A DNA stretch of 64,000 nucleotides from Bradyrhizobium sp. Y36. GTDB taxonomy: Bacteria; Pseudomonadota; Alphaproteobacteria; Rhizobiales; Xanthobacteraceae. The stretch lies in the NCBI RefSeq assembly GCF_002531575.1, contig NZ_NWTI01000006.1, positions 186,001-250,000 of the forward strand, read 5' to 3'. Both the position numbers and the translations under genes were made by a program. Every line of letters starts with the position of its first letter. Positions within the stretch are counted from its first letter, which is position 1. This document shows, in pieces, positions 25,571 through 33,883 of this stretch. The notes beneath the pieces are model-generated. The model was given only the letters and a program-made list of their open reading frames with translations, searched no databases and had not been told where the DNA came from.

Positions 25571-27984
25571 TATTTGGGGCTGACTCCGAGCGGGGTGATC
25601 GCGACGGAGTAGACCGCGATCTCCCGCGTCATCGGGGCGACCGGGATCAGCAGGCAGCCGTCTTCAGTTTCGGCGCGATAGTGCGAGCCGTTCTGCTGCA
25701 CGCCGGCAAAGGTCAGACTTTTGGCAGCGATGCCGACCGCGTCCTGGCTCTCGGCGGCGTCGCGAACCTCGTCGGCGGATTGGATGGTCACGCCGTGCAG
25801 CAGGCCTTCGGGAGCGAATTTCCCCAGCGGCAGCGCGATCATGGCGATGTCCATGGCGCGCGAAAGGGGAATGCGCACGCGCAGCTCACCGAGGCCGGTG
25901 CGATGAACGGTTACAGCTTCCAGCGTCGCCTCGCCATTTCGCCGAAACAGACCGATCTGAATCGAAATGCTGGGACTCTCCTCGAAGACGTCGGCGGGCA
26001 GGCGGTTGGCGCCGAACAGCGCATAGAGATAGGCGTGGGACGGCGACAGACGGGCAAAACAGCCCGCCAGCCACATCGGCGGCGCCGTCGCCGTGCAGGC
26101 GGAGGAGAGACCGCGGGCGGTGATCTGACGGCGGATGAAGCCGCTATCAATCATCGGGGCCAACGCATGGGTGCCGAGATTGACGTCATGCCTCAGATCG
26201 CCGAGCAGCATCAGCTCGTCGTCGTCGGGCAGCAGCAGGAGACGGGCCAATGTCGCCGCGCACCAGCGCGCGGCGGTATCGCCCCCAGCATAAGGGCTCA
26301 GGCGGAAATCGAGCGCGACCTCTTCGGCGGATCCTGCAAAGGCGAGGACGCCGGCCTGGATCTCTGCGGCCAGTGCGATCTGGCTCTCGGGGCGCGGGTT
26401 GATCTCGCGCAGCACCTGGCCGCCGTCATAGTCGCGCACCGAGCCGTCGGCGGAGCAGCAGATCTGCTCAAGCAGCGCGACGTTGCGGATCATCATGCGT
26501 TTGACGTGCGGGGTGACCACGAGGTCGGAGATGAAGCCTGTCGCGCTGTCGTCCTTGGCGACATCGTCGAAGGCATCGTCGAGCGACATCAGATAGGCGC
26601 CGTGGAGGCGGATCTTGATGCCTTCGAGGTCGAAGATGCGGCGCAGCGCCTTCTGCACGCTCCCGGAATAGCCGAGATCGGCCAGCACGAGATCGCTGCA
26701 ATTGTCAAAACCCGGGATGGCCTGACGCAGATAGGCGAGCAGCCGGGCGCGCAGGCCTGCGGCGAGCGTGACGATCTCGGCGGGATCGATCAGTTTGGGA
26801 AGCGCCTCGGCGAGGTCTTCGCCGGAGGCGATGCCGTCGGGACGGCCTGCGAAGAACGCCGCGATCTTCGGCGGCATCGTCTTCACGATGTCATGGAAGG
26901 TCGGCGCGTCGATCTTGAACACCTTGCTGAAGAGATCGACGAGTGGCTGCATCGTGTCGGCCGAGGCGATCAGGCTGACGCGGCGGTTGATCTCGAGATA
27001 GGCCGACGAGGTGCCATGAAGTTCCTGCCAGATCCGGTGCGGCAGAAAACCGTCGCGGCCGAGAAAGCCGAGCGCAACCTGCCGGCCGGGACCGGAAATC
27101 TCCTCGCAGCGCCGCATCACGAAGGCGTCGAACGCGGTCATGACAGGGCCGAGCACGGTCATCCCGAGGTGGAAGGCTTGCGACCCCTCGGCGCTGCGTG
27201 CGGCGACCATGCGCCGCAGCGTTCGCGCGCCATGATCGAGCCGCGACGGCGCGCCTGCGCAAAGCAACTCGAACAGGGCCGTCTCCCGCTGAAACTTCGA
27301 GGCGAGCTGCGCAGTCGCCTGCGGATAATAGCGCGGATGAATGCCGTGACGCTTCGCGCCCTTGATGTCGGCCCTGTCATTGTCGCCGACATGAACGGAA
27401 GCGCCTGCGTCGATGCCCTGTTCGGAGAGATAGGCGGCGAACAAGGCCTCGCTCTTGCCGCTGCCGTGGTCGCAGGACGCATAGAGGAAGTCCCAGACCA
27501 GCCCGGGATGGCAAGCGCGCAGCAGCCGCGCCAGCCGGCTGGTGTCCCAATAGGTATCCGAGATGAATCCGACGCGATGGCCGGCGCGTTTCATGTCCAG
27601 ATATTGCCTGAGCATGTCCGGGTTGGCGCGGCAGAGCTCGATCTCGGCGGAGAACTCGGCTTCGACCAGATCGTTCAGGTCCGCCCGCGAAAGGCCGAAC
27701 AGCCTGAACGGAAAGTAGGAATAGATCTCGTCGATGCGCACTTCGCTCGCGCCGCGCTTCTCCTTCGCGGTCCGGCGTGCACGCGATTCGGCCTGGATGC
27801 GATGCTGAACGAAACTGGCGGAAACATTCGGACAAGATCGTGAAATGCCCGATAGCTCGTAAGTCCTTTCAAACACGCCATCTGCCGTCGCGCACGCGCG
27901 CAACAGAAATGTATCGAAAACATCGAACGACCAAGCAGAAACAATTTGCGCGCGGCGCTCTGCATCGGCGCTAACCAACTTCAT
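25570..27984 (-). CDS. Large HAD-superfamily protein, 804 residues
   Basis: The N-terminal 240 residues form a HAD hydrolase domain. Motif I is FDVFDTFLLR (Asp21 and Asp24), motif II lies near VGFISDT, and motif IV is HVGDNDRADIKGAK. The remaining 560 residues are a long C-terminal extension seen in a family of large HAD proteins that occur with surface-polysaccharide genes. HAD enzymes usually hydrolyse phosphate esters; the extension's role is unknown. It heads an operon with a glycosyltransferase-like and a formyltransferase-like gene, divergent from the sigma factor and flagellin genes. Confidence 0.72.
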   Translation of the reverse strand: MKLVSADAERRAQIVSAWSFDVFDTFLLRACATADGVFERTYELSGISRSCPNVSASFVQHRIQAESRARRTAKEKRGASEVRIDEIYSYFPFRLFGLSRADLNDLVEAEFSAEIELCRANPDMLRQYLDMKRAGHRVGFISDTYWDTSRLARLLRACHPGLVWDFLYASCDHGSGKSEALFAAYLSEQGIDAGASVHVGDNDRADIKGAKRHGIHPRYYPQATAQLASKFQRETALFELLCAGAPSRLDHGARTLRRMVAARSAEGSQAFHLGMTVLGPVMTAFDAFVMRRCEEISGPGRQVALGFLGRDGFLPHRIWQELHGTSSAYLEINRRVSLIASADTMQPLVDLFSKVFKIDAPTFHDIVKTMPPKIAAFFAGRPDGIASGEDLAEALPKLIDPAEIVTLAAGLRARLLAYLRQAIPGFDNCSDLVLADLGYSGSVQKALRRIFDLEGIKIRLHGAYLMSLDDAFDDVAKDDSATGFISDLVVTPHVKRMMIRNVALLEQICCSADGSVRDYDGGQVLREINPRPESQIALAAEIQAGVLAFAGSAEEVALDFRLSPYAGGDTAARWCAATLARLLLLPDDDELMLLGDLRHDVNLGTHALAPMIDSGFIRRQITARGLSSACTATAPPMWLAGCFARLSPSHAYLYALFGANRLPADVFEESPSISIQIGLFRRNGEATLEAVTVHRTGLGELRVRIPLSRAMDIAMIALPLGKFAPEGLLHGVTIQSADEVRDAAESQDAVGIAAKSLTFAGVQQNGSHYRAETEDGCLLIPVAPMTREIAVYSVAITPLGVSPK

Positions 27985-28012
27985 GCTGCAATTCCCCGTC
28001 CACCAACACGAT

Positions 28013-28497
28013 TAACGCGCGCATGCGCCGAGTCAGGCGCCACAAACGCGAAAAAAAATCACGCGCGATTCGAAATCGCGTTCGTCGCGACTGACAGATT
28101 CAAAAAAATCGCTAGGTTCGAAAAAGGTGATTCGGAAAAAATTGCCGAGTGCGAAAGTCGTCTCGCGTTCATTCACACTCGGAAACAATCGCTTCTTGAT
28201 GCGCAAGGCGCGCGTCGCGTTTGATCACCTAGTGCCGCGTAACTTCAGCGTTTTCTTCCCGCTGCATCTGTTCAGGATGAATGATCCGCCATGGCGCGAG
28301 ACGATGTGACGATTGCAGGCTTGATGCGCGAGATGATCGCGCGGTCGGCAATTATTGCCCGATACTCGGCAAAAGATACCGGCTAACATCTTGAAAAATA
28401 ACACAAAATCTCCGCCTGGATTGTTCTGGCCCCGCGTTCAACGCCTGGAAGCCGTGTGGCATGTGCGCCGGCGGCATTGCGGGTTGGAGGTTGCGGG
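28013..28497. other. 485-bp intergenic region, A-tract rich, between HAD operon and sigma factor gene
   Basis: I see no believable gene here. Clustered A-tracts (28051-28058, 28102-28108, 28121-28125, 28135-28141) are embedded in loosely repeated units: GATTCAAAAAAATCGC at 28097, GGTTCGAAAAAGGTG at 28115 and GATTCGGAAAAAATTGCC at 28129. The region is much richer in AT than its surroundings and should hold the divergent promoters. The A-tracts may bend DNA or bind a silencer such as a MucR/Ros-type protein; that is inference. Confidence 0.4.
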
Positions 28498-29196
28498 ATG
28501 AGTTACGCTGCTGATGTCTGGGCTCCCGCCGAGGCCGAGATCACGACAACCATGCCGGCCGACGCGATCGTGCCGGTGACGCCCTCTGTGCCGCTCGCGC
28601 CGGACAGCACGCCTGAGATGGCCGATGTCGTCTACGACGAGGACAGCGAGCTCCTCGACCGGCTCGCGACCGGAGACGAAGCCGCCTTCCGCACATTGGT
28701 CGAGCGTCACATCGATCGCGCCTATGCGATCGCGCTTCGCATCGTCGGCAACGCGGCGGACGCCGAGGACGTGGTTCAGGACACCATGCTCAAGATCTGG
28801 AGTCATCGCGGGCGCTGGCAGCACGGCCGCGCCAAGTTCTCGACCTGGCTCTACCGCGTCATCTCCAACCGCTGCATCGATCTGCGCCGCAAGCCGCGGA
28901 CCGAGAACGTCGAGACCGTGCCGGAAATCGCCGACGGCCAGCCCGGCGCGGTGGAGATCATCGAGCGCAACGAGCTGAACGGCATGCTGGAGCTCGCGAT
29001 GCAGCGCCTGCCCGAGCAGCAGCGCATCGCGGTGATCTTCTCGTATCATGAGAACATGAGCAACGGCGAGATCGCCGAGGTGATGGACACGACGGTGGCC
29101 GCCGTCGAGTCGCTGCTCAAGCGCGGTCGCCAGCAGCTGCGTCAGCTCCTGCGCAAGCACGAACGCGACATCCGCACCGCGTTTACCGACTGCTAA
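28498..29196 (+). CDS. ECF-type RNA polymerase sigma factor
   Basis: This 232-residue sigma-70 family protein has region 2 (LVERHIDRAYAIALRIVGN, then AEDVVQDTMLKIW) and region 4 (LPEQQRIAVIFSYHENMSNGEIAEVM). About 55 residues of Pro/Thr-rich, probably disordered sequence precede region 2, longer than usual for an ECF factor. The start at 28498 follows GGAGG at 28486-28490. No anti-sigma gene lies next to it; the next gene is flagellin, which it might help to express. A small acidic protein at 32503-32775 is a possible partner by family habit only. Confidence 0.88.
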   Translation: MSYAADVWAPAEAEITTTMPADAIVPVTPSVPLAPDSTPEMADVVYDEDSELLDRLATGDEAAFRTLVERHIDRAYAIALRIVGNAADAEDVVQDTMLKIWSHRGRWQHGRAKFSTWLYRVISNRCIDLRRKPRTENVETVPEIADGQPGAVEIIERNELNGMLELAMQRLPEQQRIAVIFSYHENMSNGEIAEVMDTTVAAVESLLKRGRQQLRQLLRKHERDIRTAFTDC

Positions 29197-29339
29197 CCAT
29201 AAAATTGGCGCTGCTGAAGTTTCCGCGCCTGATCTCCTTGCACTCCGCCGTTTGAGCGAACGGACGGGGCTGCGGTCCGCGTCGTCGTAAGTCGATCTTC
29301 ACGATGCGGCACGCTTGCCCATCAGCACAGGAGCTACCA

Positions 29340-30164
29340 ATGCCCGCAATCAACACCAACACGGCCGCCAATGCGGCGGTCCGCTACCTCAACGTCAACT
29401 CGGCGCAGGAGAGCAGCTCGCTCTCGAAGCTGTCGAGCGGCTCGCGCATCACCTCGGCATCCGACGACGCAGCGGGTCTTGCGATCTCCACGCGCATCTC
29501 CTCGGACGTGACCACGCTGCAGCAGGCTGCGACCAACGCTTCGCAGGCCACCGCGATCCTCCAGACCGCCGACGGCGGCGCCTCGAACATCTCCGACATT
29601 CTCGCGCGCATGAAATCGCTGGCCTCCGAGTCCGCCTCGGGCACCACGACCGATTCCAGCCGCGCCTACATCCAGTCGGAATTCTCCCAGCTCAATTCCG
29701 AAATCGACTCGATCGCGACCGGCACCCGCTACTCCAGCCAGAGCCTGCTCGACGGATCCAGCGTGTTCTCGTCCGGCGTGTCCGTGCTGGTCGGCTCGGA
29801 CGGCTCCGACACCATCAACATCACGCTGACCAGCCTCACGGCATCCTCGCTCGCCGTCAGCTCGCTCGACGTCAGCACCCAGTCCGGCGCGACATCGGCG
29901 CTCGACGCCCTCGATACCGCGATCGACACGGTCTCCGCCGCGCGCGCCTCGATCGGCGCCCAGGAATCGCGGTTCAACTTCTCGTCGGACTCGATCTCGA
30001 CCCAGACGCAGAATCTGCAGTCGGCAAACTCCGCGATCAAGGACGTGGATATCGCGGCCGAGCAGTCCAAGCTGTCTTCGGCCGAGGTGAAGACCCAGGC
30101 GGCCGTGTCGGCGCTCGCTGCCGCCAATCAGATGCCGCAGTACCTCCTCAAGCTGCTGGGCTGA
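29340..30164 (+). CDS. fliC: Flagellin, filament subunit
   Basis: The 274-residue protein has the conserved flagellin ends. The N-terminal D0/D1 helices begin MPAINTNTAANAAVRYLNVN and include SGSRITSASDDAAGLAISTR. The C-terminal helix ends AANQMPQYLLKLLG. The central part is short and Ser/Thr-rich, so the surface-exposed D2/D3 domains are nearly absent and the filament would be thin and smooth. The start at 29340 follows AGGAGC. A perfect hairpin follows the stop, and fliD comes next. No lysine-rich or cysteine residues are seen in the exposed part, which leaves Ser/Thr as the likely glycan sites. Confidence 0.95.
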   Translation: MPAINTNTAANAAVRYLNVNSAQESSSLSKLSSGSRITSASDDAAGLAISTRISSDVTTLQQAATNASQATAILQTADGGASNISDILARMKSLASESASGTTTDSSRAYIQSEFSQLNSEIDSIATGTRYSSQSLLDGSSVFSSGVSVLVGSDGSDTINITLTSLTASSLAVSSLDVSTQSGATSALDALDTAIDTVSAARASIGAQESRFNFSSDSISTQTQNLQSANSAIKDVDIAAEQSKLSSAEVKTQAAVSALAAANQMPQYLLKLLG

Positions 30165-30173
30165 TGATCAACT

Positions 30174-30202
30174 GATCGGGCCGGCATGATGCCGGCCCGA
30201 TC
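30174..30202 (+). terminator. Perfect hairpin after fliC
   Basis: Arms GATCGGGCCGGCAT (30174-30187) and ATGCCGGCCCGATC (30189-30202) are perfect reverse complements around one base. It lies 9 bases after the fliC stop and before fliD. It may terminate or attenuate, so that flagellin is made in large excess over the cap protein. Confidence 0.75.
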
Positions 30203-30223
30203 CTCTCTGTCGGGGACAAGCAA

Positions 30224-31915
30224 GTGGCCAGCGTCAGTTCGAGCACCAGCAGCACAAGCACGACTTCCTCGGGCGTGTCGGTCACGACGAGCGGAACCAC
30301 CAATTCGAGCAGCATCGATTGGACGGCGCTGATCCAATCCGCTGTCGACGCGAAGACCGCGCAGGCGGACACGATCTCGACCACGATCACGAATAACGAA
30401 GCGAAGATCTCGGCCTATCAAACGCTCCAGACCGATCTGAAGACGTTATCGTCGGGGCTGGCCTCGCTTTCGACCGCCGTAGTCAACTCTCTGTCCACCA
30501 GTGCCTTTGCGGCGCGCGCGGCGAGCATCAGTTCCACCGGCGACGTGAGCGCCTCGTCGGCGCTCTCCATGACGCTCAAGAGCGCGGCCGCGACCGGCGA
30601 CCACACGCTCGCGATCAGTCAGCTGGCCGCCGCTCAAAAGGTTTCCGGCGCCTCGCAATCCAGCCAGACCGACGAACTCGGATATTCAGGCACGTTTTCC
30701 ATCGGTCTGGAGGGCGGAGCTACGTCCGATATTACCATCACCAGCACAATGTCGCTTCAGGACGTCGTCGATGCCATCAATGCCCAGACCTCGACCACCA
30801 ACGTCCAGGCCTCGATCGTCCAGGTTTCCAGCACGTCGTTCCAGATGGTGCTGACGGGTACGGAGGATGCCGCCGACATCACTTATTCGAGCGCGTCCGG
30901 CGACGATATCCTGAACGAGCTCGGTGTGACCGACAGCTCGGGGAGCTTTACCGACGTGCTTCAGGAGGCGCAGGCCGCCGAATTCACGCTCGACGGCATC
31001 GCGATGACCCGCGACACCAACGACATCTCGGACGTCCTGAGCGGCGTCACTTTCAGCCTGCTCCAGGAGACGCCGGACGGAACGACGCTGAACATCAGCA
31101 TCGAGACCGATACCAGCCAGATCCAATCGACGCTGGAGACGTTCGTCACCAACTACAATGCATTTCGCGACGAGGTGATTGCCCAGCAGGCGACCTCGAC
31201 AGACGGCACCGCGGATTCGAGCGCGGTGCTGTTCGGCGATGGCACCATGCGCAACATCATGGATGCGCTGCAGAACGCATTGAACTCGACCGTGGGCGGC
31301 CTGACCATGGCCGATCTCGGCCTGTCCTTCAACGAGAGCAATGAACTCGAGCTGGACACCAGCACGCTGTCGGACATCCTGAGCACGAATCTGAGCGGCG
31401 TGACCAAGCTGTTGTCGGCACAGACCACGACCTCGTCGAGCCAGCTCAGCGTCGTCAACACCGGAACGTCGCCGCAATCCTTCACTCTGGATCTGGCCGT
31501 GGATTCCGACGGCAACCTCACCTCGGCGTCGGTCGGCGGCGAGTCGTCGCTGTTCACGGTCAGCGGCACCACGATCATCGGCGCTTCCGGCTCGATCTAT
31601 GCCGGCATGGCCTTCACCTATAGCGGCTCGACCTCGCAGTCGATCTCGGTGACGTCGACCTCGGGCATCGCGACGCAGCTCTATCGGCTCGCAAAGGACT
31701 ATTCATCCTCGACCGGCGTGCTGCAAACGCAGATTACCAGCCTGACGACCCGGGACGATGAGCTTCAACAGAAGGTTGACGACATCAACAGCGCAGCATC
31801 GACCCTGCAGTCGCAGCTCGAGACGCAATACGCGAAATACCAGGCGGCGATCGAGAGCGCCAACAGCACGCTCAACTATCTCAAGGCCCTGCTCAATTCC
31901 AGCTCGAGTAACTGA
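30224..31915 (+). CDS. fliD: Flagellar filament cap protein FliD (HAP2)
   Basis: The 563-residue protein has an N-terminal FliD domain (SSIDWTALIQSAVDAKTAQA) and a C-terminal coiled coil (LQTQITSLTTRDDELQQKVDD) followed by the conserved end with a long helix and LLNSSSSN. FliD caps the growing filament and folds incoming flagellin. The start is GTG at 30224; the first 25 residues are almost only Ser and Thr. It follows fliC and precedes fliS, whose ATG begins 2 bases after the fliD stop. Confidence 0.93.
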   Translation: MASVSSSTSSTSTTSSGVSVTTSGTTNSSSIDWTALIQSAVDAKTAQADTISTTITNNEAKISAYQTLQTDLKTLSSGLASLSTAVVNSLSTSAFAARAASISSTGDVSASSALSMTLKSAAATGDHTLAISQLAAAQKVSGASQSSQTDELGYSGTFSIGLEGGATSDITITSTMSLQDVVDAINAQTSTTNVQASIVQVSSTSFQMVLTGTEDAADITYSSASGDDILNELGVTDSSGSFTDVLQEAQAAEFTLDGIAMTRDTNDISDVLSGVTFSLLQETPDGTTLNISIETDTSQIQSTLETFVTNYNAFRDEVIAQQATSTDGTADSSAVLFGDGTMRNIMDALQNALNSTVGGLTMADLGLSFNESNELELDTSTLSDILSTNLSGVTKLLSAQTTTSSSQLSVVNTGTSPQSFTLDLAVDSDGNLTSASVGGESSLFTVSGTTIIGASGSIYAGMAFTYSGSTSQSISVTSTSGIATQLYRLAKDYSSSTGVLQTQITSLTTRDDELQQKVDDINSAASTLQSQLETQYAKYQAAIESANSTLNYLKALLNSSSSN

Positions 31916-31917
31916 CG

Positions 31918-32343
31918 ATGAACAATCCGATGGCGTACATGGCCAATCAGGCCTATCGGGGAGCTGCAACCAGCGTGCCGCCGCTCAAGGCGGTGTCGAT
32001 GCTGCTGGGTGGCGCGATTACCTTCCTCCAGAAGTCGTTGAATGCCCAGGAGGGGCGGCGCTTCGAGGAGGGACACGAGTACCTGATGAAGGCGACCGCG
32101 ATCCTGCGCGGGCTGAGCCACAATCTCGATTTTGCCAGAGGCGGGGCTGTGGCGGAACGGATGTTCCAGACCTACAACGCCCTGATCCTGGCGAGCCTCA
32201 AGGCTTACGGCCGGCCGCATGCCCGGGAGAGTTTTCGGCGGATCATCGCCGGACTGACCGAACTGCGGGAGGCCTGGGAGTCCGTCGATGCGACGTTGCG
32301 GAGCAGCAAGGCCGGCGCGGCCGATTCGGTCCGCTCGGGCTGA
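31918..32343 (+). CDS. fliS: Flagellin export chaperone FliS
   Basis: A 141-residue helical protein of typical FliS size. MAYMANQAYRGAATSVPPLK matches the FliS N-terminus, which occupies the flagellin-binding cleft, and KAVSMLLGGAITFLQKSLNA is the helix 1 region. FliS binds the C-terminal helix of flagellin in the cytosol to stop premature assembly. It starts 2 bases after fliD and must be co-transcribed with it. Confidence 0.9.
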   Translation: MNNPMAYMANQAYRGAATSVPPLKAVSMLLGGAITFLQKSLNAQEGRRFEEGHEYLMKATAILRGLSHNLDFARGGAVAERMFQTYNALILASLKAYGRPHARESFRRIIAGLTELREAWESVDATLRSSKAGAADSVRSG

Positions 32344-32502
32344 AGAGGCCCCTTCTTTCGCATTGAAGGGAAGGGCAGCCTGCCGTTTCCACTGCTTTCC
32401 GTAGTGCTGCGGGCGCTTTTGGTGCCCAAAGCCGCCGAAATCCGGTTTCCGCCTCGTTCGCAATGCTTTATGACGGCCTTACCAAGGCGGGACCGGCGGG
32501 CG

Positions 32503-32775
32503 ATGGACGTCACCGAGTTTGAGGAACTGATCGACCGGCTGGGCGAGGATCTGTCCCTCTGGCCCGACGATCGCCGCTTGCCCGCCGAAGAGTTGCTGGC
32601 GCACTCGTCCGCTGCGCAAGCCCTGTTGGAAGAAGCGCGCGCCTTGCGCCTCGCGCTTGCAGCTCCACCGGTCCGTGCCCCCAAAGGGCTGGCCGACCGC
32701 ATCGTTGCTGCCGCTGCGAAAATGAAGGGCGACACTGCCGAGCCGCGCACCGAGGGCGAGACGGCGGAGAGCTGA
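32503..32775 (+). CDS. Small acidic conserved hypothetical protein, 90 residues
   Basis: The product begins MDVTEFEELIDRLGEDLSLW and is helical and acidic, with a basic-hydrophobic middle (LLEEARALRLALAAPPVRAP) and an amphipathic C-terminal helix. I choose the ATG at 32503; an earlier ATG at 32470 adds 11 residues without a family look. From memory, proteins of this kind often lie beside ECF sigma factors and small metal-sensor genes in Bradyrhizobium and relatives. Here one sits 3.3 kb from the sigma gene, inside the flagellar block. No function is proven. Confidence 0.55.
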   Translation: MDVTEFEELIDRLGEDLSLWPDDRRLPAEELLAHSSAAQALLEEARALRLALAAPPVRAPKGLADRIVAAAAKMKGDTAEPRTEGETAES

Positions 32776-32846
32776 ACGGCGCCTTCCGCAGCCTCCCGTT
32801 TTCGCCTCTCTGCATTTGCGACAGCTGCTGCAGATCGCGAGAGGTT

Positions 32847-32920
32847 GTCATGCCCGGACTTGTCCCGGGCATCCACGTAACCCACTCAGAAAGTCGTGGA
32901 TGGCCGGGTCGAGACCGGCC
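32847..32920. repeat. Dispersed palindromic repeat, CCCGGACTTGTCCCGGG type
   Basis: The left arm GTCATGCCCGGACTTGTCC plus CGGGCATCCACG (32847-32877) folds on itself and is also complementary to CGTGGATGGCCGGGTC (32895-32910), after which GAGACCGGCC completes a second hairpin. It lies in the 420-base gap before flgD. I recall this as a very common intergenic element in Bradyrhizobium and Rhodopseudomonas. Nothing else in the gap looks like a gene. Confidence 0.7.
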
Positions 32921-33195
32921 GCGGCGTTGCGGAAACGTCAGCGCCGCCGGACGTCATCTCGCATGCGATTGCTTTGTCGAGCGCAGAGCGCGGGGCAGCT
33001 TCCCGGCAACAGATTAGCCTGACATCGCTCTTCTGACGCGCACTTGCACGGCAGATTTTGCCGTGTCGAAAGCCGCTTTCGCGCGAGTGAATCCCCGCCT
33101 GAATCCGCGTGCCCACCCGTTTCATCAGCACACAGATTTCAAGCGCCGCGCACCGACATCTCGTCGCCGGCGGCGCGGGGAAGCCGGAGTTCCTG

Positions 33196-33864
33196 ATGAC
33201 CGTTTCCGCAACGAGCTCGGCGTCGACCGCCACCACGACGACATCATCGTCGTCGAGCACGTCGTCCAATTCGACGCTGACATCCAGCGATTTCCTGAGC
33301 CTGCTCGTCAGCGAGCTCCAGAACCAGAATCCGCTGGATGCGACCTCGACCACAGACCTCGTCAATCAGCTGACCTCCTACGCGAATTTCACCTCCCAGC
33401 AGTCGATCAACTCCAACCTTACTTCGCTCGCGAGCTCGTTCTCCAGCCTCGTGACGCTGAATTCGGTGAACTACATCGGCCACACCGTCGAGGCGAAGAC
33501 GGATACCTCGACACTGAGCAACGGCTCGGCGACGTTCGGCTACTCGCTGTCCTCGACAGCGTCCGACGTCTCGATCAGCATCTCGGATTCCTCCGGCAAC
33601 GTCGTCTACACGGGGACCGGGACCGGCAATTCCGGCTCCAACAGTTTCACCTGGGACGGCAAGGACTCCAGCGGCAGCCAGCTCTCCGACGGCGGTCAGT
33701 ACACGATCTCGGTGACCGCGACGAATTCCTCCGGCAATTCGGTCCTCAACTACACGACCGTCACCGGCACGGTGACCGGCATCGACACCTCGACCTCGAC
33801 ACCCTCGCTGACCGTGAACGGCGTTTCCGTCAGCGCCGCCAACATCATCGGCGTCACATCCTGA
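33196..33864 (+). CDS. flgD: Flagellar hook-capping protein FlgD
   Basis: The 222-residue protein has the FlgD N-terminal motif LTSSDFLSLLVSELQNQNPL (residues about 34-53), followed by SYANFTSQQSIN and a C-terminal Ig-like/FlgD-Tudor region. It is a scaffold for hook polymerisation and is removed afterwards. The start at 33196 has GGAG 7 bases upstream. It precedes flgE by 19 bases, the usual order. The Ser/Thr-rich first 30 residues are typical of secreted flagellar proteins. Confidence 0.9.
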   Translation: MTVSATSSASTATTTTSSSSSTSSNSTLTSSDFLSLLVSELQNQNPLDATSTTDLVNQLTSYANFTSQQSINSNLTSLASSFSSLVTLNSVNYIGHTVEAKTDTSTLSNGSATFGYSLSSTASDVSISISDSSGNVVYTGTGTGNSGSNSFTWDGKDSSGSQLSDGGQYTISVTATNSSGNSVLNYTTVTGTVTGIDTSTSTPSLTVNGVSVSAANIIGVTS

Positions 33865-33883
33865 CTTCTCCCGGAGTTTTATC

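Noticed and set aside
25681..27843. Open plus-strand frame of 720 codons opposite the HAD gene, and a similar 706-codon frame opposite dctM (17310-19430)
   Set aside because: Same codon-bias artefact; the sense-strand genes have clear motifs, starts and operon spacing, and the antisense products do not.
32466..32483. CTTTATGA-CGG-CCTTACC, a possible fifth KdpE-like box
   Set aside because: The half sites are 11 bases apart, but CTCG and the -10-like hexamer are absent at the fixed positions, and the sequence lies too close to the likely start of the 32503 gene. Probably chance.
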